Position numbers and translations under genes: made by a program. From Balanoglossus misakiensis (taxonomy: Eukaryota; Hemichordata): 64,000 bases of DNA. Numbering within the stretch: position 1 is the stretch's first letter; each line of letters starts with the position of its first letter. The stretch lies in NCBI GenBank assembly GCA_040954595.2, contig CM082590.2, forward strand, positions 11,098,001 through 11,162,000, written 5' to 3'. Below are positions 48,001 to 60,868 of the stretch, piece after piece. The notes beneath the pieces were generated by a model, which did no database searches, was not told the DNA's origin, and saw nothing but the letters and a program-made list of their open reading frames with translations.

Positions 48001-51000
48001 CACTTTGAATTCTAGACCTGTCAAGTCTCAGCGTTGGTCACTCATCTCAGCTGTGGTTTTCCCAATCACATCACTCTTTAGCCCTTTCACCCCCAGTTCT
48101 CTCTATAAAGGTCCAGGTTTACCATAGAAAACAATGGATTTGGACTAAACCATTGTGGCGAAAGGGTTAAAAACACACCTGCTTAGACTACTGATACTGT
48201 CACTGGATACATCTTTGGATTTTCTTTTGGCAGGTGCAGATCGACGTTTCTGTGTCGGCTTGGCAGATGCTCTAGCTTTTTTTTCTATGCAAACAGAAGA
48301 GACAAAATAAGTAGCAGTTAGATACAGATTTTTTTAAATGGGAACGTTGACAAGGTATGCTGCTATTTGCTCACAATCTTTTATTGAATCAGGCATATTA
48401 AAGCTCCATTAGCTGTAACTTTTTTGTGATGTTTTCAGTATTTTTGAACGTATTATACGGACGCTATAGATTACAGCAGTCAGTATATAGGTTCTTGCAA
48501 TGCGTCACAAGATGATACTTCATATTTTTACCTTTCTTCGGAGCTTTCTTCACCAAAGCTTCATCTTCACTATCTTCCTCATCACTCTCCTCATCTTCTT
48601 TTTCCTCCTCTTTTTCGTCTTCTTCTCTATCGCTGTCAGAACTCACCATATCTTTGCTTGTCTTTCTACCTCGGTGTGGTTCGCTTTTCTTTCCTCTGCC
48701 CTTCGTTTCCTTCACAGGTTGAAAATCCTGAGTTGAAAAAAGAACTTTCTTTAATCATACAAGTCACTGGTGATAATTAAGTAGTGATTTCTTCCACTGA
48801 AGTTGTTACAAGAAAGTACATTGGTGAGCAAATATCAGTTCAATCACAGCAAACAAGACCATTGGAGTGACTTATATTCCAATGGGGGAGATAGCTGTAT
48901 ACTATTACCCCTCACAGTCATAGCAAGTCAATATACATGTAATATTACCTCATCACTTTCAGTGTCTGGATCCGGACTGCTCTCCTTGTCGTAATCGGTT
49001 TCTGCTGATTTGCTGCTGTCTTCATCATCGTCGCTGCTTTCAACTTTCTTCACTTTCTTGACTGGTTTCTTCTGTAGGTCAAAGACCACAAGATTTTTGA
49101 TTGACATATTAGTACAGGTTGAAAGTAATTTAACAAAAAATGTGAAACTGCCCCAAGGAACTGCTCCACTAGAAGTTACGAGTGCAAAGTTTACTTTAAC
49201 CTCTCCCAAGAAGGGATGGACCAATGAGTCCTTTTATGAATGAGCCTGGTAAGTGACCATATAAACAATGTCTTGATCTGTAAACACTTAAAAGACACTA
49301 ACCTTAGCCGTATCAATACTGGCTTTTCTTTTCTTGGGAGCCGGTTTCTGTTTCTTGGCTGGTGGTCTTCCTTTTCCCTGAAACCAAAAACTCGCATATT
49401 ATATCCATAGAATAACTGGGCGCAAAGCGTAACTGCTACAATGTACATAATTTCCAACAATGCATTGCTACTTTTTAACCAATAAGAGTTGCACATATGC
49501 AGTTCATACAACACCCTCCCTTTAAAAATTCAAAATCAGCTTCAGGCGACTCTCTTTCTCTAAGTACCTTCCCAGTCCTCTTTGGAGCCTCATCAATCAC
49601 CAATCTCTCATCCTCACTACTTTCATCTTCATCTTCCTGAACATCTTCTTCCTCCTCCTCCTCCTCCGCCTCCTCCTCCTGCGTTTCTTCTTCCTGTTCT
49701 GCTTCCTCCTCCTCCTCCTCAGATTCTGATTCTTCCGTCTGCTGGGAAACCAACGCACACACACAATAGAGTGAATCCAACTGAATCTGAACCCAAATTG
49801 GAGTACACTTTTGCCAACACTAAGGTTTCCCGATATACATTTGCACTGCTAATTTACATATGCCTATTTATGGTTAAAATGTGGTGCAAAGAGCAGTATT
49901 GAATTTGAAATTGATTATCTGAACAAAACACTGTTAAAGGTACTACGACTGAAAGACTTCCAAGAAATGGGAATCTTGGCAGTTCCTTCAGTAAATTTTC
50001 TTAAGTGTAAAAAGTATACGTACATTTGGTATACTTACCAAACCTTGAAATTTGATATTTGGTTCGTTTTCGATTTCGTAAAGTCCTTCATTGAAGCCAC
50101 GTCTCTTGTTAGGCTTGCCATATTTGGGTTTGTGTTTTTCATATGGAAATAATTCTTTGGGTCCAAGGAATGCCCTGTTTGTAAAAAAAAAAGTCTCTTT
50201 AGGATTATGTGGTTTTGAGGAGTTATAATCTATCATACACAGTGTTTCCATACATCCAGTGAGAACATCAGTCATTGTGAATCCTTGTTTTACATTTGTA
50301 TCCCTTTCACCCCCATTTCCCAGTTGAAAAGTCCAACACTGCCATTGACAACAACAGAGTTGGGCCCAACCATGGCGATGAAAGGGTTAAGAAATTCAGT
50401 ACTGGTGTGAAGAAGTTGCAGTACTTGGCTATTCAGGTGAGTTTTATTCAACACAAAGACAGACTCTTCACAATGAGGAAACCAAAGAATAGTAATGCAA
50501 AACTGCTTAGAATACTTACGTTTCATGCGTTCCATAGAAGAAGATGGGATACTTATTTGCTGGTGGTTTGACTGCTCCATCTGGAACCTCGTCAATCTGA
50601 ATGTAAAGACGAAAGCAAGACACATTTTAAATATGTGAAATATATCAGTTGTAAACCCCATAACATTAGATTACAATAAACAAGGGTTTGAAATACACAT
50701 ATTTGTTTCAGGATTGGGGACATATGACATTGTTTGCAGTTGTACCACTGTGCACATGAACCAAAGGGTTTCATCAATTCAAATGTTAGTGTGTTATCTA
50801 TGGTGTTATAGTCTGAGTTTTGAACTGCAGAGATCTGTGTTGACAAGACTAGTCTAACCACCTTGAAATGTTGAATGAGATCACGCAGCAACCAAAGTGA
50901 ATTGAAAATCGAATGGTGGTTTGTTTGCAAAAAATGCAAGGACAGTTGCACCGTGTACACGTAGGATCATAAACAGCAAATCTAACTTAATATTATAGTT

Positions 51001-51231
51001 TGAGCCACAGTAAAACAGATCCCACCACGTTATTTCACAAATCGTGCAATGTACACCATATCTGAAATTGACTACACTAGCAAAAAGACGTGAACAAGAA
51101 ACGATCTGTGGGCTGCATACAACTATGGAAGACAGATCAAATGAAAGATCGTCACTTACCCTTGCCGGCCAGTGCGGATAACCCTTCATTTTCGCGAAAA
51201 CCTTGTCTCCAGGTTTGAATCGTTGCGCCAT
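45046..51231 (-). CDS. HDGFL2-like: HDGF-related protein 2 / LEDGF-type chromatin reader (PWWP plus integrase-binding-domain fold)
   Basis: Sixteen coding exons (minus): 51231-51160, 50596-50520, 50174-50039, 49741-49568, 49377-49303, 49071-48949, 48727-48532, 48284-48179, 47945-47432, 47293-47193, 46974-46925, 46802-46732, 46591-46490, 46352-46184, 46036-45541, 45274-45046. Phases agree, giving 896 residues (human HDGFL2 about 671, PSIP1 530). The PWWP domain is at about 1-95 ([45 protein letters not shown]); in this family it binds H3K36-methylated nucleosomes. Acidic and Lys-rich linkers follow, with an AT-hook-like [10 protein letters not shown] very charged helical Arg/Glu/Lys segment covers about 320-490. 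The IBD helical bundle (about 525-655: [42 protein letters not shown]) docks IBM-containing partners in vertebrates. An acidic Ser/Thr-rich region and a Pro-rich tail (PPPPIPPP) end the protein. HDGFL2 and LEDGF help RNA polymerase II pass nucleosomes and tether partners to active genes. Confidence 0.94.
46406..46481 (+). repeat. (CAT)n / (ATC)n trinucleotide microsatellite
   Basis: Runs of CAT interrupted by CACCACTAT, in the HDGFL2 intron directly beside the donor at 46490. Confidence 0.95.
47047..47136 (+). mobile_element. MITE-like 90-bp interspersed repeat, copy 6
   Basis: Begins CCCTTCCACCCCCATTTCCC, contains AAAGGTCCAA and GATTTGGACCAAACCATGG, ends GGTGAAAGGGTTAA. HDGFL2 intron. Confidence 0.87.
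48078..48170 (+). mobile_element. MITE-like 90-bp interspersed repeat, copy 7
   Basis: Begins TTAGCCCTTTCACCCCCAGT, contains ATAAAGGTCCAGGTTTACCA and TTTGGACTAAACCATTG, ends GGCGAAAGGGTTAA. It ends 9 bases from the donor of the HDGFL2 exon 48284-48179, so it occupies the 5' end of that intron. Confidence 0.88.
50299..50390 (+). mobile_element. MITE-like 90-bp interspersed repeat, copy 8
   Basis: Begins TATCCCTTTCACCCCCATTT, contains AAAAGTCCAACACTGCCATT, ends GCGATGAAAGGGTTAA. HDGFL2 intron 2. Confidence 0.86.
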
Positions 51232-52050
51232 GTTGACTGAAAATAATGAAAACGAAACCTAACTCTGCAATTGTTCGTCTCTGGCCGATCGAAGTCCTTG
51301 TCTTCAGATCTGACTTCACGTTTATATCGCTATGCGTATTAAAGACCACACGTTTTGCTGGTTAACTGTGAAATGTGGACCGAAATGGTGCCAAGCTTGT
51401 CTATTTTTTCCGAGATGTTGAAATGGGCAAAAGTCAGTCACCGCAAAGACGCCATATTGACGAACCTGCATCTACAGCGTGACCTTTCACCTCCAAATTT
51501 TGGCGCTGTGTCCATTTCTCTCACAAAAATGACCCACATTGTGGCCCAAGAAATATTTTATTATAAAATAAAACGCTAGTCAGCATCTAAAGTTTCTTAC
51601 AGAAGTATAGCCGGTAATAGCAGACTTTAAAATTCGTCCACCTTTTCAAGAGACCCTGTGTAACCTTAGCCCTTTGACCCCGTCCTCGATCGAGGAATTG
51701 TTGGCTTCGGCAAGACTTTTCCGTGGATTGAATCAGCGATCGACATATTGGATATAAATAAACTTAAATACACAAAGGAAAGAGTAACAAGAACAAGCTG
51801 AAACCATGTTTCTGCTAGTTTCATGCATCTGGTTAAATTTTAATAGCGAATATTTTTTTCCAGGCGATAACATGACAGCGCCCACGACATCTGAGGACTT
51901 CACGTGTGTGGGTGTGTCGCCCCCTGATTCCTATGGCATAAACATCAACGATCTGATAACCAAGGATATATAGTGTTTACGTGGATTAACTGAGACGATC
52001 GGAAGAACTATACAGCAGGAGGCGACTGTTGCTAGTCGCGCGGATAGACG
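51232..52050. promoter_or_regulatory. Divergent promoter region of HDGFL2 and Rab27, with candidate Rab27 5' UTR exon
   Basis: HDGFL2 starts at 51231 (minus). On the plus strand GGATATATAG near 51964-51973 resembles a TATA box, and a donor GACG|GTAGGTG at 52050 could end a short non-coding exon of Rab27 that joins the acceptor at 61720. A 34-codon ATG frame (51873-51974) also lies here and is probably incidental. YY1-like GACGCCATATTG lies near 51450. Confidence 0.45.
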
Positions 52051-55000
52051 GTAGGTGAAAATTTTCAGATTTTTTTAAATGCGAAAACGGCGGCGATCGC
52101 GAGCGAAGGTCCCATATATTAGCGTATGGCTGTCACGTCCACAGTTTACACTGTACAACCCTCATCTTTTTAGTTGACGTGTTTGCTCACGGCATGCCAC
52201 GACCAGGATCGGTACCGCGATCGACGTTTTCATGCTTGAAACAATGTCACATTTCGGACGAGCGATCTCCCGAATCCATTTCGCTGATACCACTACGATG
52301 TACCTTTCCGATCATGTCGATTTCGTGGCCATTAAAAGTGGGCGTGTCCACACGTCTCAGGGGGCCGTCAACCCAGCCCCTAATCTATTGTATTTCCGGA
52401 TTGATACAATCGGACGAGACGTGTACAGTTTAGAGATGTGAAGTACTGAATGACGCATAATTATAATAATTATTAAAATTAAGAAAAATAAATTAAAAAT
52501 AAACATATATTTAAGAAATATATAATAGTAAAATTGTAAGACATTTATCAATCATATTGTGTATGTATACATTCAGTACTTTTTCTCATATCTTGTAAAT
52601 ATTATAATCTTTTGATAGATAGATAGACACTGATATTTTTATTTTTAATATTTTGAGGAATTATTAAGTTATGAGTATGTGAATTTTATTACATACTGTA
52701 CTTATGGTAATTAATATTGTACTGAACACATTCCAAGCATATTTCTGAAATTCGCTTAAGGGTCATTTATACACAGGCCACACCTATTAATTTCAAAATG
52801 ATTTATCGCCAATGAAACAGGATTTCAATTTACCTGTCTGGCTGTTACCCAATTTATAGCCGTATTTTACAGGAAATCGCCATGACTACCTACTAATGAT
52901 CGCATCCTGTACGTAACAAAATTGCTGTAATAACGAACAATTGCTTGAGATATCTTTGAAGCTAAAATCAATAAAACTATTATTAAAAGTAGAAGTAGCT
53001 GTGTTGTTAGTATTAAACTTTTTTATTAATGCAATTCTCAAGCATCTCAGTGTATTTTACGCAAGATACAGCAATTGTATAGAGATATTAAATCAATAAA
53101 TTGTGGCTTAAACAATAAAAAGATACATGTAAGTTTTCAGAATATGCTTAAAATCAATCAACAGTTTTAACAACCAGGAGATTATTACAGAGTACAGGTG
53201 CATCTGCCCTGTCTTAGCCATTAATCTTATTAAAAATTACCACATGGCGGCGATAAACGTAACATCTCATCACTTGCTTGTGGCTGAACATATATCTTAC
53301 TCATCAGTTCTTCTTCCTAAACTAGTCACCATCATCAGGTTGAAGATTTTGCTAGTTGTGTGCGGTTGAATAACAGATTGAAATGTGGTCGATATAGATA
53401 CAATATGGCATGTTTGGTGATTTCATGTGAACCGTAAGATAAACTGTAAATGTTTTCATAGCGACTGGAAATTGCTTGTAAATAGCCTCTTTCTGTTTAA
53501 GTCATGTGAAATTGTTCTGGAATAATTTGCAGCATGCATCTTAGTGTATGCCCGCTGGCATATTTTCAGGGGGTTGAAACTATTTCACTTTCCCAATATG
53601 TCAGTGTATAAATAAAATCACTCACCACATCCCTAACACCAAAGTTCTAGTTTTATTTAGCTATTGTTCAGATATACATTTTCAGACAAATTATTGATCC
53701 CAATAATTCTTTTATACGAATGAACGCTGTCAGTATTCTTGAGTGGCCAGGGACTGCATTTGCAAATTAACAGCAATGATTTGGAAAACTATACCTAGAG
53801 GCAAAATACCTTACTTGTAGATGGTTGTGATAAATTGTGAGGTGCAATGGATAGAAAATACCCCTTAGGTAACCAACTTTGAACCGCGGTTGAACCGTGT
53901 TAGAGTCTGAAGATTATTCAAGTATAATAAATCATTTCAAGATGTCAGTACAGCTGTACGATAAAAAACTTCTCATGTATTGATACTGTGGGTAAATGCT
54001 GTCTTGTGCCTTGATTTATACTATTTAAATTTTTTACAGAGTACAACATGAAACCACAGATATATACATGCACCCAAAACATTAATACTAAGAAGATTTG
54101 AGTTACTAAGTAAAGTGTGAAACATTCTGTATATTTAAAGACAAGTCATTAAGTGGCTTTCAGGAAAAAAGGTAATCATGAGTTTTGGTTAACCTGTCAC
54201 CCCTATTAACCTGTGTATAGGTCCGACTGTACCACTGATAATAGTGGGGATGTACCAAAATATGTACCGGTGAGGGGGGTGGGTTGGAGAAATCATTTCA
54301 GATCCTGTGCCAACAATCTCTCAGTCTGATATTGTACAGATAAGCAGTAAAAGCAAAAACTGATCAATCGCTTGACAGAAATGCTTTCGTTCCCAGTTGT
54401 GCCCTCGATATGCAAATTTACAAACTTCGTTGTACATTTCCTGCTGAGACCCAATCAGCAGAAACAAGAGGATCATTAATATTTTGAAATTAACAACAAC
54501 TGACATTCTTTTCAACAGTCTTGTAATCAGAGACTCTTTATATTTAAAATGATGGAGTGTTTGAGAAATAGGAGACAGGTAATTACTGGGCAGCTCTGAG
54601 TGGATGTTTGGAGTCTCTGTGTAAAATCCGATAAACCGTTCCCAGCAATATAGCTTTCCTTTCGGAATGAATAATACCGATGTCGGAAATTAGATGTGTA
54701 ATGGGGATTTCTGTTTTCATAATCATGTTTGCTAGATCATGAACACGCAGCGAGACAAGCAATTGGATTTATTCGCTTAAATTGGATTAGAACTGTTTTC
54801 GTTTAGCCTCAGTAGACTGAACGTGGATACGTGGTCCGAAAAGGGACATTAAGTATCATGTCTTGGAATGTATCAATGATAGTTTCTTCATGTACTTCAT
54901 TTTAACATGCCAAACATTTAGAATTACAGGTTTATAAACCTGGCACCATATTGGAAAATAATTGTATTAATATTGGTAAATTTTATTTAGTTTTTGTGAC

Positions 55001-55919
55001 AAATCTGATGATATATATTAAAGGTAGATAAAATAAATCTGAAATTTGTGAATGTTGTTGACTCTGATTTTCTACATTCCTGGACTGAAATTAATGTTGT
55101 CGTGTTGGAAATGACAAGACCACAATCTTAGTCAAGCTTGACAGCAAAATTCAACTACCTTGTCGTGAATTGATTGAGCCAGCTCTTAATATCACTTTTA
55201 TGTATCAGCATTCATTGGAATGGCTTGAATTTCATATGGACCAAACCATAATCATCATAGGGGGAGTTGTTTGTGTTTGACGCTCTTTTAGCATACAATA
55301 TTTTGTAATTAAAAATAAAGGAAATGAAGATTGTGTGTGTATGGAACGCTCAGGAAAATGCAAGAATAAAATGCTTTGATTTTGAGTGATTGCCAGCTTG
55401 TTCAACTATTGTGGTAGGTGGCACATACCCCTTGACATAAAATGAACCAGTCCAGAATGAAATCTGCTGGCATGGAAATCATATGTATTTGCGACATCTG
55501 TTCGCGTTTCCATTCTCCTATTGGATGATCAGTCCAAGGTCATTTGTGTGTCATACATGGTGAATGGTTAGATACAATTCCCAACTGATGCGTTTGTTGT
55601 CATGGGATTTTCGATGAATAGCTCCAATTTAATCCATTTGGCAGTCGATGTGAAGTCTTATAATATGAATCAATAGCTGACATTGTAGTCAACTTCTCGA
55701 TTGAAAATCTGTTCAGAAGTATAGTAGACACATGGGTGTATACATGCATTGTTCGTCACTCAAAATCTGCATCCGTCTATCTGTCAATCCGTTCATCTGT
55801 CTTGCCAGCCAACACTATGTCTGGACATCCTTCTTCTGTCTTAGTTTTAGTTTATGTTCTGGTAAATATGTATGTGTTTCCTTACTCTCATTTTTCAGTT
55901 CTCTGTTCTGCCCATTGCC

Positions 55920-56080
55920 AATCAATCAATCAATCTATCTATACATCCATCCATCCATCTCTCTCTCTCTGTCTGTCTGTCTGTCAGTCGATTGGCATCC
56001 ACCCTCTGTTATCCATCTTTCCATCTGTCTGTCAATCCGTCCATCTGTCTCTCCACCTGCCTGCCTGCCTGTCTCAAAGC
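55920..56080 (+). repeat. Compound (ATCA)/(ATCC)/(CTGT)n microsatellite
   Basis: AATC, CATC, CT and CTGT units in blocks, degenerate in the middle. Confidence 0.9.
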
Positions 56081-58858
56081 TATTAATCCAACCCTTCATC
56101 TGTCTGTCATGTCTATCCATGCAACCTTTCCTAAGGCTTCTTTGAAGATGATTGCCTTTCTGCCGACATACACTCTGTGATTAGAGCGTGGCTGTCAGTT
56201 TTCAGCCGCCGGCATTTAGAGCATCATCCTCGTCAAAGAGGATAGTGAAGTCAGTGACCCTATACAATAACCACCACAACACAACTAATAGTCTTGCTAC
56301 TGAGAACTACAAACATAATATAGATATGATGAACTCCTTGATGCCCAGTTCTTGAAGCTCTGCGATGTTTTCAGCATTTTTCGTTTTGTATATCTATTGC
56401 AGTTTCTTAGCATACTGTTTGGTGTAGAACAAGAAATTGCATGTGATACACAAAGCAAAATACTGGAAATAAAAGTAAAATTTACAGCTATAAATATATA
56501 TATATATTGTATAATGATGTATGATTCTTTTGGGAATTTTATTAATGGAAAAGACTGTAACAGGGACATCTGACCAGGCATGGTACTGGAAAATAATATG
56601 ATAAATCTCAATGTAATAGCTGGTAGAGATTAACCATTCACCTCAATATCTTTTCACTCATTGAATGGCAGAGTTTGGTCCCCCCCCCCCCCCCATGTTC
56701 TCGTTATTGTGGTTAATAGGTCAAAGAGAGAGCAGGGTGTCACCATAGAGATGGTACTACAGTAATTGTGTGGGTAACCAGTCTGGCCAGCTGTCGCAGA
56801 GGTTTCAGATGGTGTGATGAATCATATGCCAATATTAATTAGATTTTGAGAGCACCATAATGTGGCGAACTTGTCGCAGGTATTTTTTAGTATAAGTGCA
56901 TATGAGATCTGTGTCTTGGTTCCACCTGGAGATGATTAATGTCCCTTGTCATATTTCTCAGATCATAAAGGTGAGACAACCCCTTCAGGAGAAAAATTAT
57001 CTCTCGTTCGTCGAGGCCACAGCTGCAAGCGACAGAAAAATACTCTGTTCCCATTACTGATAATGCTAGAATTCGAGATTGCTGATATATGAATTATATG
57101 ATAAAAATGACCCAGAAAATTGAAAAAATGGATATATTCACCATGGAATCATTTCCAGGCTGTGAAATCTAGTCATATTTTTCATTGCATTTAACATTAA
57201 ATGTCACATATTGTTGTGCAAATTGTACCTGGTGAATTTTTTCATCCATTTTGGCATGTCTTTCAACAAAAATTCAATCATCAAGTTATCGTGTGTCTCC
57301 TTTTAGGTAGTGCATAAACAGCTTGTATTCAAAATCACCAAGGTACATGTAGCTTCACTGTTCACGCCAATAAAAAAATGATGGCTTTCAGCTGTCTTTG
57401 GAAAGACGTGTACTGTCGCTAAGGACAAGCAAAATTAATTTTCAATGGAATTCATCTTAGCTGAAGCAGTAAATCGCGTGTCAACTTGATGTAAGTTGCA
57501 TTTAGAGAAACTCCACAGCAGGCAGTGATGATAATGTCTAGACGTATTAAACCTCCGACGCTATGTATAAGCTTTCAGAGACAGAGTTGGTTCAGCAACC
57601 TTAAAGGGTCCTGCTTGTAAAGCCTTACTTGGACCTGTAAAAGGAAAGCTTTCGTCTGAAGAAAGCTTTCTCAATTATCTGTGGGAAAAGTGGCCTTACA
57701 TGGCGGCGTCTTGTTTCCTGTGAATCATCTTTCGTACTGGAACATTATGAAAGGAGCAATAACTTTGAATTTTGATCTTTATTTAAAGTATTCTTATCAT
57801 ATTTTTGTTGGAAATGTCAGTTTTAAAAATGGGTACTTTTCAGTGAGTACATGAAAGATTAAGTTCTCTAATGTATCAGTGCGTATTTAGATTTTTTTTT
57901 AAAACACTAAGTCTAAACCACATTGTTCGTTTCACTGAACTTGCTTGGTCACAAACGCTGTATTATTGATGAATCTTTGTGATCAATTCCTTCTGCAAAC
58001 AATCTGTCTACCAACAACAGGTCTGACTATCTGTAAATCTCCATGTAATATTTATTTCATAAAGGAATATTTCAGTGTTTCATCATTAACTATTGATATT
58101 AGCGTAGGATGCAATGAGACATTCGTGGAAACAGGCATCATGTCCGAAAGGTAACATAGGTAGATTTTAAACCTTTGATAAGTATGCTAGCAGGTGGGAG
58201 TAGTCTGAATCACTCTTCTCTGATTGTAGAATTTAAAAAGTGTTTTATAAAATCATGAAAAGTGAATTTAGGAAATTTCAAAAGAGGAAAGCAGGTGTTA
58301 TAACTGTTAACGTGTCTCGATCAGACAGTGTGATATTTTGTGTCGTGTTTGGCGGCACATTTATACATGAGTGAAAGCTAGTCTTGTATGATTTAGGATG
58401 GATTGAATGAAACGATAAGGTCAGTTTCTTAACTGATAGAACCTGTTTCTAAATGGATAGAATTAGTGCCACTCGACTGCGTTCAATTTTACTGTTGATG
58501 GAGAATAGTGCTTTGAGGTGGAAAATTAACTGGACATCTTTATGAATACGTCTGTACCTCCATCAGCTTGTAACCATTAACAGTGATTTTGGTGACTTTT
58601 ATCAGATTTGTTTATTGGGATAATCGGTTATCACAGATTTCTTTCCAGATGGAGCTATGAACCCCAAAGCAGGTGATCACGTCACAGCTGGTAATCATGA
58701 GGATATTTACGACACGTCACATGTACATATTAAAAGACTTCAAACATGATTTTTCAAGTGAGAACCTTGAAGGCCAAAGTGGAGAAGGGTTCCATGTGAA
58801 CAGCAGATTCATCCTCCGTACAAAGTAACAACCACATTGTTTAAAATCATATTTAGGA

Positions 58859-58949
58859 GACGTCTTTTACTTGCACAGTACAGTATTCTTATGCTTGTGT
58901 GAGGCGAAGAAGCATAAGAGAATACCGCACTGCGTAAGAAAAAGACGTC
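58859..58949. repeat. Foldback element with GACGTC ends
   Basis: Left arm GACGTCTTTTACTTGCACAG then TACAGTATTCTTATGCTT; right arm AAGCATAAGAGAATACCGCA then CTGCGTAAGAAAAAGACGTC. The arms are about 39 bases with few mismatches and a loop of about 12. It lies in the putative Rab27 first intron. Confidence 0.88.
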
Positions 58950-60780
58950 ACTGTATCCTACGTCTGATTTCAATCAGATTGATTACAGTACAAAACGCTG
59001 TCTGCTAAATAGCGCTTTTACTGTTACACTGAGATGTAAAAACCCTGCCATCTGACCTGTTGGCATTAACGTCCAAAACAAACTACGTCATTTATGACAG
59101 AAATAACCTCAAGACACCGTCACATCCTTCATTGCTAAATGCCTTCTCCTAGTCATCAAGTCATTACTCGACTTATTAGCAGTGACACTTTAATCATCAG
59201 GGAGATATTTTCAATGAAGTCCCAATAAACCTATAATTGCATGCCTGGCATTTCTCTGGGGTAGAGACCTCTTGGGATGATGGTTTTCTGCACTGTACCT
59301 CTTAGAAATCAATGGGAATTTCTCTGAAAAAGTATAGTCATTTACACCAATGGAAACACTAACTTCACGGTGTACATACACCTGACAAAATTTTCTTTGG
59401 TGCCAGGAAAAGTCTCCATAATGTAAACTCATACAGAACTGATGAGTAATGAATCAAAAGTTACAAAATGTTTACTTTTTGTGGGCAGACTGACACAACT
59501 TAGATACATATACATCAGATGGAGTGCATGTATTTCATGAAAGTCATGTCATGTTAGGTAACGTCTTTGTTATGTGAATCCATGCTCTCACCCATGAATG
59601 CAGTGCATTCATGTACAGTTTTATTTACATTCCCCGCATTAGCAAACAAGAATAGAGCCTAACCCCTTTACATGACTGAAATAGTTGCTTTGTGCACGGG
59701 TCACTCCGACCATGCTTTGTGTCAAGAGTTGAATGTGTAAATAGTATAGTACATGTGCAGTACTTCATTACTCTACCGGTATACATACCAGTACATAGTT
59801 TGCAGCACAACACATGTGCATACTTCACAGTTGAGGTGAGTTTAATACGGTATAATGTTAGAATTTGGAATTTAAATTGTTTCAGTGTTCCAGATGTAAC
59901 AGGGTATGGGAAGGAGTTGGTATAGTTTAGTTATGTCCGGACTTATATAAATTTGTCAACAAATCAGTGATCGGTACATATGCACTTGACTTGTTGAAAA
60001 GCAGGAAACTGTGACAGGTTTTCAGATTAGACAGGGTTCAGTTTAGACAGTTTTACTTGACATGTATTGTACGGCAGTTGTAATAATGCTGATGCATCGT
60101 GTAGGGTGACTCGGTCATTTCATATCAGTGCCTTTTAGTTGGTGAAAATGATATTGTGATATTGAACGGTTTGAATTTGAATTGGCTTAATGTTTACTGC
60201 ACCGAGAGATTGCCGTGAGGTGACCATGTCAAGACTAGCACAACTGATCTTGCTGAAAATTAGAACTTAGACGCAGTGAGTGTATAGGACTGAAAAGATA
60301 ATTGAAATGTCGACCCGTGCGTATACATCTCTAATGTTATAGATTTTGTTCCTGTTCACCCGTAGGCTCTTGCCAGAAATCTCGTTATCTCAGTCGTAAT
60401 CAATAGACAGCTCAAGTAATTTAACTCCGACACAGCTAGACTGAAGTGAGATGTGTTTTTTTTCTCCAGTTGCGGGATTGTATTTGAAGTAGATCACATG
60501 GTGATAATTTTGTACTAGCCTGCCAAACATGAATTTTGGAGTAAACAAGACAAATAAAGTTGACCGAATTCATGCCAGAGGATGCTGAGCATCATGGGAA
60601 TCTATAAATTAATGGCACTTCTAGTGCATTTTGTTAATTACTTAGTCGACTGTCAATTTGTAGGCATTGTTGGACTGTCTGATGTGTTGCCATGGAAATG
60701 TCAATTTGCTAACAGCATGCGATGACCATCTTTGAATCGCAGTGTGGCATGAAAGTTTTACATTTAACCCTACCCTACCC

Positions 60781-60868
60781 TACCTTTCACCCCAGTTTCC
60801 TCTTTAGAGGTCCAATCTCACATCAAAAACAGTGGGTTTGGACGGAACCACAGTGGTGAAAGGGTTGA
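60781..60868 (+). mobile_element. MITE-like 90-bp interspersed repeat, copy 9
   Basis: Begins TACCTTTCACCCCAGTTTCC, contains TCTTTAGAGGTCCAATCTCA and GGTTTGGACGGAACCACAG, ends TGGTGAAAGGGTTGAA. Confidence 0.87.

Noticed and set aside
51873-51974. 34-codon ATG frame upstream of Rab27 with an acceptor-like sequence before it
   Set aside because: Too short, no donor or partner exon, and it overlaps the TATA-like promoter sequence.
55732-56180. Overlapping Ser/Leu/Cys-rich frames suggesting a secreted repeat protein
   Set aside because: Low-complexity CTGT/ATCC microsatellite read in several frames, without splice context.
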